Source: Karalla daura
Taxonomy: Eukaryota; Chordata; Actinopteri; Chaetodontiformes; Leiognathidae
Assembly: GCA_029224185.1 (NCBI GenBank)
Contig: CM055198.1
Location: 5,646,073 to 5,710,072 of the forward strand
Length of the DNA stretch: 64,000 nucleotides
Direction: 5' to 3'
Below are positions 30,801 to 43,165 of this stretch, piece by piece. The notes beneath the pieces are model-generated. The model was not told the origin of the DNA and did not search any database. It saw only the letters and a list, made by a program, of their open reading frames with translations. The translations under genes and the position numbers were made by a program. Each line of letters opens with the position of its first letter. Positions within the stretch are counted from its first letter, which is position 1.

Positions 30801-31102
30801 ATGCGTCAGCTGGGGCCCTTCATCTACCGCCTGTGCAACGGGAAGGACACGTACCGCCTCAACCGCCGCGTCACCCACAGACGTGAGTCCGGGTCGGGGC
30901 GTGGGAGGGTGGGGGTGGTGGGGGGGGGCTGTACCTGTCTTAAAGAGCGTGTTGAGTCACCCCCCGCGCTCCTCTCTGTGTGTCTCGGCCCGTTCCCCCC
31001 CCCTCCGCAGGCATCAGCAAGCGCGACACCAAGGACTGCCACCACATCCGTCACTTCGAGAACACGTTCGTGGTGGAGACGGTTATCTGCGACGAGGCGT
31101 GA
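27899..31102 (+). CDS. itm2c: Integral membrane protein 2C (BRI3), BRICHOS family
   Basis: Type II membrane protein processed in the secretory pathway; mammalian BRI3 binds APP and reduces amyloid-beta formation. Exons: 27899-27991, 29649-29792, 30255-30443, 30541-30651, 30732-30882, 31011-31102; phases match, 259 aa. MVKISFQ at the start is the ITM2 signature. A short cytosolic N-terminus is followed by a transmembrane helix at about residues 50-73, then a BRICHOS domain at about 130-225 (VPVPHFGGSDPADIIHDF, LDKCYVIELNTTIVMPPRN, GTYLPQTYIIHEE) with a possible N-glycosylation site at N161. A basic furin site ISKR (231-234) precedes a 25-residue secreted peptide with two cysteines (RHFENTFVVET core). 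DPADIIHDF and VIELNTT match ITM2C better than ITM2B. Exon 3 has TG/CG repeats in place of a pyrimidine tract at its acceptor. Confidence 0.92.
28458..28534. repeat. ATGAG/ACGAG pentanucleotide repeat in itm2c intron 1
   Basis: About 14 purine-rich pentamer units, eight of them perfect ATGAG. Confidence 0.85.
30022..30062. repeat. Inverted telomere-like repeat in itm2c intron 2
   Basis: GGGTTAGGGTTAAGG on the left arm faces CTAACCCCTAACCCTAACC on the right with a very short centre, so the segment can fold on itself. A single GGGTTAGGG also occurs at about 29898-29906. Confidence 0.7.
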
Positions 31103-32565
31103 AGCGCCCAGACGCACATCCCCAGTGCTTCCTCCCCCCCCCCCCCCCCCCCCCACCCCACCAACCTCCTCCAACCCCCATCCTCACCCCTCCTCAGCCA
31201 CTGTAGCATCCTCCCGTGGATCCGATCACGTCCGAGTTGGACTTCACTCATCGGGGTTCTTTTGGTTCGATGTCCTCTGTTCGAGAGTCTGCACCTACCT
31301 TAACGTCCCTTCCTCCGTCTTAGACGTGATGCAATACTAGGTTCCGCCCGAGGACCTTTCCTTGTAGCAAAGTCCGTCGGCCAGTCAAAGGCTTCTCACC
31401 CGGGGACGCTCCCCCCGCCTGGGGATCCGTGTGGCGGCAACCGTCGTTGGGGGCGACGAGCGTCTCCATGTGGCGCCAAGGCGACCGCACTTTTTTTCGT
31501 TCCCCTCTCCGCCCGACCCTGGAGGTTAACCCTGTGTCTCGTCAGTTCGGCCCGCCAGCCGCCCGTGCGGAATCGCCAGGCGAGCGTCGCCCCCTCCTCT
31601 TGTCCCGCTCTCTGCTCTGTGACCACGTGAGTGCTGATGACTCGTCGCTTGCTGCCGTGTTTAATCTCCCGCCTGCCCGTTGACCCCTCGCCCCCCCCCC
31701 CCCCACACAACGCCGCCTCTTGTTTTCCTCTCAAAAAGAAAGAAAAAGAAGAAGTTAGCGAGAGGTTAGCGCCGGGCATCGGATTTGCTTTTTAGGGTAA
31801 TACTTCATCATAATTGAAACCGGTATGGCCGCGTTTGATTTTCGAGCCCTCATTCATCTTCAGCTTTTCTCCTTCGGTTGTTTTTTGCGCACCCCTTATC
31901 AACGCCTTGGTGGTGAATAATGTCTTTGTTGCCCCCCCGCCCCCGCCCCCCGCCCCCACCCCCCCACCCCCGCATGTCTTATCTATAAGAGAAAAGCAGC
32001 ACTGTTAGAATGTTTTGTAAAACAACGTTTAAAGCCTTAGTCCGGAGTCAGAGACTGGACTAACGTCTGTACCGCTGAAAGGGAGCATATTATATGGTAA
32101 GTTAGTGACTCGAAACCAACGTTGACCTGTATATTTTGTCTGCGGATTGAAGCTGTCTGTGAATAAAGTAGTGAAAATAGCGAAGGATCTGACAATGCTC
32201 TGCTTATTTTTAGACCCAGTGACGTGTGCTGCTATAATGGATGTTGAATATACAAAACTTGTAGTCACTTGTAAACATGTCACATAATTCCAATGCTTTG
32301 TCTCGTCTCCAGTTACTTTACCGTCGGTTGACACAAATGAAGTTGCTGTGATTTTTTTTTTAGCATCCGGCATCGGCTCCTCGTGTTCCCAGCATCGATC
32401 GGTTGATATGAGTACATTAGCCACACGTGGGTGTTTAAATGGACAGGTTTGATGTCGTAGCTATTTAGAGTTTCATAAATGACCTTGATAAAACGGGATT
32501 AAACTAGCATTTGAAGTTTGACAAGATGTAATCACTGCGTATAATAAAAGCATCAATCCTGATGG
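31103..32565 (+). other. itm2c: itm2c 3' UTR with poly(A) signals
   Basis: AATAAA at 32162-32167 (about 1.06 kb from the stop) and a second at 32543-32548. It has C-rich tracts (31133-31155, 31689-31705, 31935-31973). No coding exon recognised. Confidence 0.55.
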
Positions 32566-34370
32566 TATCGAAGGAGTATGTGAGTGTGTTGATGACTCTT
32601 ACCATTCCACCTCTGAACTCCATGAGAAACCTTAAGAAAACTATCTCTCTCACTCATCTGTCTGTTGCAAAACCTCCCTCTATTCGTGCCAGCGTCTGGC
32701 CTTTTTTCTTAAACGTCTTCAAAGCCAAATCACGCCTCCAAAGACACGCATTCAGATTCAAGCCGTCCCATCCTGGACCTGGATCTCCTCCAGCCTAATG
32801 GAACGGGAGCGAATGTGAATGTCCTCGTAGGCAGTTTCCTGACAGCGCGCTGACTAAAAGTGGCAAAAATAATTCAAAGAGACATCTCAATCCATCACAT
32901 CACAAAGCCTTGCAGTGCGTACAGTGGCAGGTCTACAGTCCGTCACACACATACACATTTACACACCATTCACACTCACACTCAGACCTAGTGGCGGTGT
33001 AGGCTCTCCAGGTACTCTGATTTCCTCCCTCTGTGAAAAAAAAAAAAATTAGGGTTGATTAGAGACTCTAAATTTGCGACTCCTTTGGGTACAAAGTGCG
33101 TAAGTGTGACCCGTTCGGTTCCATTGCCAGAGCGTGTTCTCGCATTCAGCCCACGCCTCCTTCGACTCCTCTATTCACGCGTGGCCAATTCTGATCTGGT
33201 CTAACGTTGCCGTCCTCGGACAGAAACGGCTTCCTGTCACACGATTGCATCAAGCAGCTAATTTGAAATTGTTTTCCAGTGTCATCATCCCTGTTAAGCT
33301 CTTGCATCATACCCGCCTGGTTCAGCACGCCAGATAATTATTTCATGGATTTCCACTCCTATTATCTACCTGCTGGTGCACAGAGACGCTCATCGGGTGG
33401 TGTCGGGGGTCTCATCAGGCATTATTATTCAGCCGCTCGGGGATGATTACACAGCGCAGACCCCTCGCCGGTCCTCAGCGACGGTTCGCAGCATTCGCAG
33501 TCATCACTCCGGGATCATCTCAGATCCGCGGATGAGGTCATCTCGATCCTCACAGTCTGCTGCGGGCTTACACCGACGCCCACCCATCTGCCGAGGCTTA
33601 GGAGCCGCTGGCTGCGAGGCCGAGGCGCCCGGGGAGACAAAGGCCTGAGTCACACGGAAACGTTCATTACGCGCTGGATGCGAGGGAGCCTCAAACAGTG
33701 TTATTACGTAAAACAAAGAAAGGAATGCTGCTAAAAATGGAAACGCGGCCCGCTTCTGGCTGCAAAACCTGTAGTGAGCCCGTTCCGACAGCAGTGGGCT
33801 GGTTGTGGAACACGGGAACACAATCTGTGGGTGTTTTTCAGGGGGCAGCATTGAGTTTGCAAGACAGGAGGAAACTGTAGTTTACACAAACAGGTTTGAG
33901 AAACCTAAATCACTTGTGCTGTGCGGAATAGGAAGCTACAGGCAGTCATAGTTTCATGGTTAGCAGCATTTGTGACTGGACAGGGCCACCCTCAAGATGA
34001 TGTGTCTCGGGCCTGTTCTTTGTGTCTCTTTGTGTCTTTGTGTGTGCGTGTGCGTGAGTGTGTGTGTGTGTGTGCTGGGCTGCAGGACAGTCTCTTTCTG
34101 ATTAGCTCACAGTCTGACACAGCATCTTAAAATAAGGATAAAAAAAAACTCTTGTAACAAAATCACTCAGAAAGAAAGCCATTACGGAGCAAAGAGATCT
34201 CATTACATCAGGCGGCTGACGCTTCATTTCGCTGAGCTGTTGTTACTGTATTTGGCAGAAACTCGCGCACACACACACACACACACACTCACAGAGTCAG
34301 GTCCACGCTGTTGTCATGACAAAAGCAGAAGATGCACAGGTCATATCGTAGTTTTTTTCACTCCACAGGG
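32566..34370. other. Intergenic DNA between itm2c and prss16
   Basis: No gene recognised. A partial copy of the tRNA-like fish repeat lies near 32925-33110, and a TG repeat at 34040-34075. Confidence 0.5.
32925..33110 (+). mobile_element. Partial decayed fish interspersed repeat (copy B)
   Basis: CCAGGTACTCTGATTTCCTCC followed by an AGGGTTGATTAGAGACTCTAAAT-like segment and GTGTGA. These are the middle parts of the common tRNA-like teleost repeat in plus orientation. Confidence 0.4.
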
Positions 34371-34372
34371 CA

Positions 34373-34383
34373 CATATATATAT
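34373..34383 (+). promoter_or_regulatory. prss16: Possible TATA box of prss16
   Basis: ATATATATATG about 105 bp upstream of the prss16 ATG; short TA repeat in an otherwise non-TA region. Confidence 0.3.
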
Positions 34384-34483
34384 GCAGGGTCCTTCTAGAG
34401 TTGACCATGCCATCAGTTTAACCTTTCAGAGATTCCAGATTTCCAGTATCCGAAGTCGAAGAAATTCAGACTTTGAGGCAAAG

Positions 34484-37400
34484 ATGCGGCTCTGTCCCGT
34501 CCGCTGTCTCATCTCGCTGCTCCTATTGAATTTCATCGACGCAGGTGAGTGGCTGGATGCTCCCCAGATGATAGCCCTGCTGCGGCTTTAACGCAGAGCT
34601 CCCATCCACGCTGCCATACCTTGACAGCCCGAGATCTTTCGAAAATCAAAGGGTGTGCCGAGAAATCGCGCCTCACGCACAAAAAGTGATCAAACAGATA
34701 TTCCATTCTTTGCTCATTATGGCTGCGGGGGAGTGTGACTGTGTATTTTTGCAGTTGTCAAAGGAGAAACTACAGAGACGCTGGTGGTGAGAGTGAATCC
34801 CTCGAGAAACCATAGCGTTGGATCCTGACAGCTCCTGAAATAGATCACACACACTGTGGTTTTTTCTTATTACGACAGCAACATGAGCACGGGCCTCCTG
34901 AGTGAAATATTAGCAGGATTGTTTTATCATCCGGGAAAAAATAAAACGAAATAAAGCAGAAGATCCTTGTCAGCTGTGGTGCTGCATGGGAGCCAGCGTG
35001 CCAAAGTCCACATGGCATTCACTCTCTTCTTCTTGTTTTTTCAACCGCAGCTCGGATCCTGAGCAAGATCAAGGAGCGTGCGCGTAACCTCCAGCTGCAG
35101 GGCGCCAAGCAGCGTCTGCTGGCCGACGCGGCCCGAGGTGCTCAGCCCCCCCAGCGGGCGAGGGAGGGGAGGATCCACCAGCAGCTGGACCACTTCAACC
35201 GGCAGGACGCCCGCACCTTCGCTCAGGTAGAGGAAGAGCACACTGAGACTCCAGGTTTGGATGTTAAACCTGACTTTGACATGGCTGGGTAAGATGACGG
35301 ATGGATGGTGTACTTATAAAGTGCTGATTACACACACACACACACACAATATATTACACTCTGTCTCAATAAGATGCACTGTTTCAGAGAATTGTTCAGT
35401 GTTTGTGAAATAGAGCAGTCGGTGGAAAGCAGAGAATCGCAACTGTGAGCTGTGCCGCTGGAGAGCCAAACTCTAAAGTGAGAGATAAGCTGCGAATAAT
35501 CTACCCCCTCCACTGACAACAGGATGTTTCCAAACAGCATCTGTTGAAATATTCAGCACCACACTCGGTGTACAAACGTGTCAACCGCGGCATTAGATAA
35601 AAAATTATGAATGAGCTGCCAGCTCGGGTGAACCCGCATGACTTTTTCTCCCTTTCTCTCTCTCCTTCTTTTCTCCCAGAGGTTCTTTGTGAACGTGGCG
35701 TTCTGGCAGCCGCCTGACGGTCCGGTGTTCCTCTACATCGGAGGGGAAGGGCCCATCTTTGAGTTCGATGTTCTGACAGGTGAAGCACAGCACCTGCGAT
35801 GCAGATTGGGCAAAAAAAAAATGCCTGACTCACGCTGTCAGATTCTGGAAGCGAAAGCGGAAACAGGCTGCGAGGCGTCGCATTGTACATCAGTAAGATG
35901 ACACCTGTTTGCAAGCGAGTGCTTCACCTTTCAAGTCACCTCTCCCACACCGTTCCGTGCCCCTCCTGCGCCAAATATCATCTCTCATTGTCCTTGCGTC
36001 TAGTTCTTTGCACTATCAGATTAGAATTCTGATGCTGGCTTTTCTCACTGCTGGGAATAATGCCTCCTGCTTCTCCACGCCATCTGTGCTCTGCAAAAAA
36101 GAAGTTCAGCCCGGAGCACAAAATAAATGCATTCACTCGGAGAGCGCTTTATGCCCCAAATTGGAATGAAGTCGTCTTGCTCCAGTGATGATGTCTCTCG
36201 ATCCTAATGGCTATTTATTTTTTTCTTCGATCAGACAGGGACACTTATGGTGAATCGTCCCACCGTCACATGCTGTGCCTGTGCACACTAGACCTCGGTA
36301 CAACACTGAATTTTATCTGCTTTCACCATGCTCTCCCAGGTCACCATGTTGACATGGCAGAAGAGCACGGGGCTCTGCTATTGGCTGTGGAGCATCGTTT
36401 CTATGGCGACAGCATCAACCCTGACGGCCTGGAAACGGAGATCCTGGCAGGGCTGAGCAGCCAGCAAGTGTTGGTGCTGCTTTCATATTGCTGTGTGTGT
36501 GTGTGCATGTGTGTGTAAAGTAGCAGTTTATACAAGTGTATATTTCACTCCTTTGTTATGTATGTATTTATGTTTCTTATTGTTCATGATCATATGCAGC
36601 AGTCAATCAAATCCATGTGCCCTCCACGCCCTGCAGGGGCTTTATGTTGACCACTATTATGAGTTAGGGTGACTCACGATAATGGATTTACTCATGCTTT
36701 AAAAGACCTTTCACACGGAGCAGATCTGTCCTCGGAAATGCCAGACCAATTCCAGGACCGTCAGTCAGAATTGAGAACATTGAAGGGAAAACCAGGACAA
36801 GCGTCTCCCTTATTAAATCTCTCTCTCCCTCTCCCACGCTCATTCATTTTCTTTGTTTACAAAAGTATTTCTGCATGTTCTCCTCTCTGCTCTCATCTCC
36901 CTCACTCCCATTCTTCATATTTGTGTTTTATTTGAGTCCTCTGTCAGGTAAGTGGCTGAGCAGTCTCTATCTCCCTCTTTCTCTCTCTGTCTGTCTGTCT
37001 CTCTGTCTCTGTGTCTAGGCTTGCAGACCTGGCAGTATTCCACCAGTACATCAGTCAGAGCTTTAACCTGAGCCACAGGAACACCTGGATCAGCTTTGGA
37101 GGCTCGTACTCTGGAGCTCTGTCGGCCTGGCTCAGAGGAAAGGTGCAGGGCTTGTCCCAGATTTGACTGACACCTCGTGCACATTCATTCCAAATTATGA
37201 GTCTATAAAAGACAAAATGTTGTCTGCGATCAAGGAAGGTGTCTTAAAATCAAAGTACTACTGGGTCACATTGACACCGAAAGGACAAAGCTACACTTTT
37301 GCTCACGTGTGGCTGCTTCAAAGCACAACCTCACACTGAATAGTTAACTTGTGAAAGGCATTAGATGCTTTTTCTCTGTCTGCACCCAGACAGCGCAAGT

Positions 37401-38666
37401 CAGGAGACAGACAACACATTACAAATGACATGAATGCATTAACCCATATTTGCATAATTCATTTGTGGCTCTTGTCTTGCATCCCTGCAGTTTCCTCATC
37501 TGGTGTACGGAGCTGTGGCGTCCTCGGCGCCTGTCATGGCCAAGCTGGACTTCTCAGCCTACAGCAATGTAAAGCAGCGCCACTCGTAGTCACATTGTTC
37601 ACGTTACGGGGTTATTACCTCAGTTGTTTTACAGCTCTGCATGCTACATTTGCACAATAGCTAATTATCACTAATGAGCCTGGAGTCGCACACACCTCCT
37701 TTCATCAACCACTCTCTAACTCTCACTTCCAGACTGTTGGCTCGAGTCTGAAGAACGAAGCAGTTGGTGGCTCGGAAAAGGTGTGAAGACATCCTGTCTG
37801 TGTATCATATCACGAGCATTCACTTCCCGTCTGTCGCTCGTGTTAAATCCACCCTCCTCCTCCTCCTCCTCTTGCAGTGTCTGGCAGCCGTGCGGGAGGC
37901 CTTCGCCTCCGTGGAAGCAGCACTAATGGGGGGTAACGTCGGCCAGGTGGCTGCGGACTTCAACTGCTGTCAGATCCCCAAGGACATGGATGATCAGGTG
38001 ATCAGCATGTCATATTTCTGTCGTGTTGCGATTTCCTCACATCTTAATTTAGCTTTTCAAATTATGCTTTTATTGTGAATCAATGCCATGTCGTATTATC
38101 ATCGTAATTATACGGATACTTATGATTTCATTTGACAATGCAACTTCAGGTTGAGTTGATGCAAAACTTGGCGGACATCTTCATGGGAACAGTGCAGTAC
38201 AATGAGGAGGGGGTGTTCTTGTCCATCAGTGATGTCTGTGATGTAATGACCAATAAAAGTGAAGCACGCCAGACGGAGATGGAGGCGTACAACCGCCTTG
38301 TTAAACTCGCTCAGGTGAGGAAGACTATAGAAGGTAGAGCTCTGCTTGTACTTTCCCACAATAGGCACAAGATGTCACCATTGAGCCACTTTCAAGAGTT
38401 CCTCACGCTCCGGTTGCATAATTATGCTCAGCGTTTTCTCTGCTACGCAGAATTATGCATCCGGAGCGGCTGTTTTCAACACTATTTTCTACATTATTTT
38501 TATTTTTTGCCCTCTGCAGATCTACCATTCCAACAGCGAGGAGAAGTGTCTTGACATTTCCCATGAGAAAACATTAAACGATCTGATGGATACATCTCTC
38601 CACCCAGGAAGGAGAACTGAGAGACAGTGGATGTACCAGACCTGCACAGAGTTTGGCTTCTGTAAT

Positions 38667-38746
<80 letters not shown>

Positions 38747-39414
38747 GCATGCCTGAAAACACACAAATCAACCCATCTTTCTTTGTCCAAACAACCTCTC
38801 TCTCTCTCTCTGTATATGTGTGTGTGTCTAGACCAGACCTGTGAGGATGCCACTTGTCCATTCTCTGGTATGGTGACCCTGCAGGTTGAGACTAAGCTCT
38901 GCCCCATGGTGTTTGGCATTTCCCAGCATACCCTGCCTGGACGTGTTGCCTTCACAAACACTTACTATGGAGGAGATAAGCCGTACACAAACAGGGTCCT
39001 CTACGTTAATGGTGAGACTGGTTTAGTGGAGAACACAACTAGAGGCAACAAGGTCACAAGAGTTGGGGGGGAACTGAAGATGAGTGTGTTGTATGTGCCA
39101 CAGGTGGAGTTGACCCATGGAAGGAGCTGTCTGTGGTGCAGGAAGGGATCGAGGATGGGGAGGAGGCTCAGAGCATCTTCATCAAGGACACGGCCCACTG
39201 TGCCGACATGATGAGTCCTAGAGCCACAGATCGCCCATCGCTCAGGAAAGCCAGACAGGTGAGAGAGTGTGTGTCAGCAGAGTGTACCTACAGCACAAAT
39301 GCCTGTAACACACAAGATGTTGACATTTGTCCTTCCACCTCTCAGGAAATCAAGAAGCGTGTAGCCAGCTGGCTGAAGACAGCTGCACAGGAGAGGAAGC
39401 AAGGACCTGTGTGA
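34484..39414 (+). CDS. prss16: Thymus-specific serine protease-like peptidase (family S28)
   Basis: S28 (prolyl carboxypeptidase/DPP7-like) serine peptidase; mammalian PRSS16 acts in thymic epithelial endosomes/lysosomes on peptides for CD4 T-cell selection. Exons: 34484-34544, 35051-35226, 35680-35779, 36340-36469, 37019-37142, 37491-37568, 37733-37780, 37878-37997, 38150-38314, 38520-38661, 38832-39011, 39104-39258, 39346-39414; 515 aa, against about 514 in human. A hydrophobic signal peptide covers about residues 1-20. QLDHFN, GGEG and EHRFYG are family motifs. The triad is Ser185 (GGSYSG), Asp445 (GGVDPW) and His473 (DTAHCADM). QWMYQTCTEFGF also matches PRSS16. The exon 4 donor was set to keep the frame and is weak (GT/GTTGGT). 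An in-frame upstream ATG exists at 34382, but the chosen start gives the signal peptide. Confidence 0.88.
38671..38744. repeat. CA microsatellite at prss16 exon 10 donor
   Basis: About 36 CA units beginning nine bases inside the intron after the exon 10 donor GTAATG. Confidence 0.95.
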
Positions 39415-39770
39415 TCAGATCACAACTTAAACTCATCAGATTCGAACCATGTGTCCTAATGCTAGTGAGTCGGTGTTTATGGAGAGGTCTTCATCTGCTC
39501 ACTTCATGATTCTTCTCACAATATTAATGATGTTCTGAGTGTTTCCTTCTCACAGGCTTCTTTTTTTTAAAGAGTTGTTTGCTGCTTTCAATACTGTTAA
39601 TCTGGTGCCATAACCTCCAAGTACCGCTAGGGTGCGCTGTTGTTACATTTGTGTCAAACCTTTTTTGTTTTTTGCTTTTTTCGTTCTCATTATTTGTAAT
39701 GCGCACAGTCAAGCATGTATACCCCACTTGTACACCTTTTCTAAATTAAAAGCACAAATTAGGCTCATTC
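39415..39770 (+). other. prss16: prss16 3' UTR with poly(A) signal
   Basis: ATTAAA at 39745-39750, about 330 bp from the stop, is the best poly(A) signal. Confidence 0.5.
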
Positions 39771-40042
39771 TTCCTCCACGATCATTGCTGTCATCACGGG
39801 GTACGTCCTCATGAGTCAGTGATGTGTCACAGTGTCAGAGTGTGTTGTAGTGTGTTACAGTGTGTATGTGTTTGTGTGTGATACACATGCATTGTCACAA
39901 GAGTGAGAGAAATCATGAATTTTTGCATTATGGAGGCGAGGAAGCACCAGTTGTCCCAAGGCCATCTGTTTCTGTATGGGCTGATATTCGTTAGTGTGTG
40001 TGTGCGTGTGTGTGCATGTGTGTGTGCGTGTGCGTGTGTGTT

Positions 40043-40093
40043 TGACCCTCTCCATAGGGGGTCAAAAGTGGGAGGTCATGACCCCTCTGACCC
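40043..40093. promoter_or_regulatory. Cluster of nuclear-receptor half-sites
   Basis: Five RGGTCA-type half-sites in 51 bp: 40043-40048 (reverse), 40059-40064, 40073-40078, 40079-40084 (reverse) and 40088-40093 (reverse). The third and fourth form AGGTCATGACCC, one base from the palindromic thyroid/retinoid response element. Confidence 0.4.
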
Positions 40094-40147
40094 TGTGGGA
40101 GTGGAGATCATCAATCAACTAGGGGCTGGACAGAGCAGCAGGAGGGG

Positions 40148-40181
40148 ACACACAAACACACACACGCACACACACATACAC

Positions 40182-40216
<35 letters not shown>

Positions 40217-40377
40217 CACAGCAGACACACGCACATACCTGGATACTGTAATGCACACACAAACATTCCCTAAAAACATTCGAACAAAACATAGAAATCT
40301 TAAATAGATGTAAAAAATTTAAGAGGTGTTCCTGTCAGACAATCACGCACACGCGCGAACACACACACACACACGCA

Positions 40378-40440
<63 letters not shown>
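40148..40440. repeat. CA microsatellites
   Basis: Two CA-rich tracts (about 40148-40222 and 40358-40440) with occasional G or A interruptions, separated by unique sequence. Confidence 0.9.
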
Positions 40441-40442
<2 letters not shown>

Positions 40443-41184
40443 TAACATGCATAAAGGCCTCACAGACATTTGCTGCAAGCCAAAAAGGCTGTGTGATTCT
40501 CCTTCTCTCCTTGTGTGTGTGTGTGTGTTTTGTTTGATAACACACAGGCTTTCTTATTCATGGAAAACCCACAGATGCAATCTCACCCCCCCCCTCCCCA
40601 GCAAAGAGGCAGAGCTTTAAAGCTGCAAAGAAAGCGAGTAAACCTGGAGCGCTTTTACACAGCAGCGCTTCCATTTTCTCCGCTCTCTAACATCCGCTCA
40701 TCTCTTTGTTTTTGCAAAGAAGCACATGCACACACAAACAAACACACACGCACTTACACACAGCGGCCGCTATCAGGGTTATCAGGCAGCACTTGCAGAG
40801 CGACAGGGCATGCTTTTTCTCTCTCCTCCCCTCCTCCTCCTCCTCCTCCTCCACCCTGTCCTGTTGATCAATGAGGAAGTTCTTGGGCCTCAACTATTAA
40901 TCAGAGCCTATCGGCTATCTGTCTGCAGAGCCAACCAATCACGGCTCTCCGACAGCTGGGACATGAAAAATGTGTCCCGGGTAGATGCAGAAGAGGGGGG
41001 GGGGGGGGGGGGGGCAGGGGGGTGAGGGGGGGGTGAAGGGGGAGGCTGGTGGCGAGGCCGAGGAGCAGAGGAGGGAGGTAAAGGAGCACTCTATCTGATC
41101 CCAGTCAGGTCACGACTGCACAACTGCACTTTATGCACTTAGAGTTGATTCCAAACATAATGATGACCACCATATACACGCTCA

Positions 41185-41187
<3 letters not shown>

Positions 41188-41248
<61 letters not shown>
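41188..41248. repeat. CA microsatellite
   Basis: About 30 CA units. Confidence 0.95.
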
Positions 41249-41250
<2 letters not shown>

Positions 41251-42859
41251 AATGAGTCGTCCAGGTTTCAGGCTGATCTGCGCAGAATAATTCACTTCAA
41301 TCGACACATTCTGCTCCCGATCCACATTTCCCTCAGACTGAGGCACTTTGCAGCCACCTCTCTCTCTCCCTCCATTGCTTCCATTCGGTGGCGCTCTGAG
41401 TGACAGAATCTGGTGAAAAGCAAAACAAACGCAGTGCTTTTTAAGGCTTTGCAGCAGAAAGCACTGTTGATCTGTTGTTCAATAATAATGTCCTGTCCTC
41501 ACGCCTCAAAGCTTCATCAACACGCCGCCATCCCTCTTCTGCATAATCACCATGCTCACACTCATCCATTCGCATCTTATTGCCGTGATTAGATTACATC
41601 TAATGCTATTACACTGCTCCCATCTCTCCTCCTCACTCCACCTCTGCCTCCCTCTCTCTCTCCCTCTCTCTCTCTCCCTCATCATGGATTTCTTGCAGAT
41701 CTTATTAGTGTGTGATGCGGACCAGGTCTCCCACTTTGGATTTATGAACCCACAGACTTCTCTCCTTTAATCTCTCCCTCTCCTCCTCCTCCGCTCCCTT
41801 CCTGCATCTGTCCATCCATCATTCCCAGGGTTGGCTTGGGCGGAAGAGTATTAATCCCTCCATCCCATCTCTCACTCCTCTGGACAGATGAGGAGGTGGA
41901 GGAGGGAGATGGGGACAGGAGGGAGGTGGGGTAGAGGGTAGGAGACCTCAGATTACTTTTCATAATATTTCTGCAGCATTGTGGGGAAAAATGGATGGGC
42001 ATTACAGGTAATGTATGCAGATTTATTAGACGATAGGTCACTGCTTGGATACCTTCAACAGGTATGAGGATGAGCTGAGGATGCTGCAGGGATGAGTGTG
42101 TGTGGGTGGGGTGCAGAGGCAATAACTGCAGATGGGATGATAAACAACTTAAGGTGGGTGTGTGTGTAAGTGTGTGTGTGAACACTCCGCCGGGATCTCT
42201 GGAAGAAGAAAAAAAAGTCTACATGCAAAGCGTGTATTCCAGCAAAAGGGCAACAGGGGTTGCATCTTATTACCTGTTGATGTGCATATAGGAGCGTGTT
42301 TTCAGAGTGAGAGGCTGCCCTGGATGTGCAGCTTCACACATGCATGCATATATAAATGTTCTGTATGAACTTACTACGATGTAGCACATTATTCTGCTGT
42401 GCAATCTGGAAAAACATCAACACACAGTTCGCAATATCCTCCACATAATGGAGGATAAATAAACAGCGGATTGTTCCTCACACTGGTATAATTTTTTGGT
42501 ACTCCAACGACTACTTATAAGGCTGCACGTTTTCTTTGCTGATCTCTTCTGTGATATGTTTTTTCTCCTATGTGAGTTGCCTTGGCTAAAAGTGTCTGCT
42601 AAATGACTCAGTGTAAATAAAAACTCCTTGTTTTGACTTCCAGACCTCAACAGGTTGATAATGGGTGGGGCTGTTCCGTATTTATACGGATGTGCACTCT
42701 CATCTCGCTGGACTCTTGCCGTGAGGTCTGTTTTTAACTGGATTTGGACTGAATTACACTATTCGTGTTACTTGCAGTCAAACCCAACAGCTCCTATTAT
42801 TGTTTTACCAAGTTTGACTCAAGCAGTCCAGTCGGTGTGGTGAATCTATTCATCCATTT

Positions 42860-43165
42860 TCGTAGGGCAGGGAATACATCCAGGACAGATCACCTGTCCA
42901 TCACAGGACACACACAGACACATACAAACAAACATCATTCACTCTCTCGCAATTTTAGACCCTCCATATGAGCTAAACATGTTTTTGGATTGTGAGAGAA
43001 AACCAGAGCAAACTGACAGAAACAAAAGACAAAAAAAGAAAGACCCGGACACAGGGAGAACAAGCAAACGGTGCATCTAAAGGCCTTCAGGCCAACCAGG
43101 GAGTCAAACCCTGCCCCTTCTTACTGTGATGTGACAGCACTAACTACCCATCCACCATGTGGAAA
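42860..43165 (-). mobile_element. Decayed tRNA-like fish interspersed repeat (copy C)
   Basis: Reads in reverse: GATCACCTGTCCATCACAGG, then AAACATGTTTTTGGATTGTGAG, GGGAGAACAAGCAAA, AGGGAGTCAAACCC (B-box-like) and ACAGCACTAACTACC (A-box-like). The order is that of the common teleost repeat, in minus orientation. Confidence 0.55.

Noticed and set aside
36932..36950. Microexon in prss16 between exons 4 and 5
   Set aside because: CTGTCAG/GTAAGT looks like an acceptor joined to a donor, but no exon body is needed once the exon 4 donor is placed at 36469.
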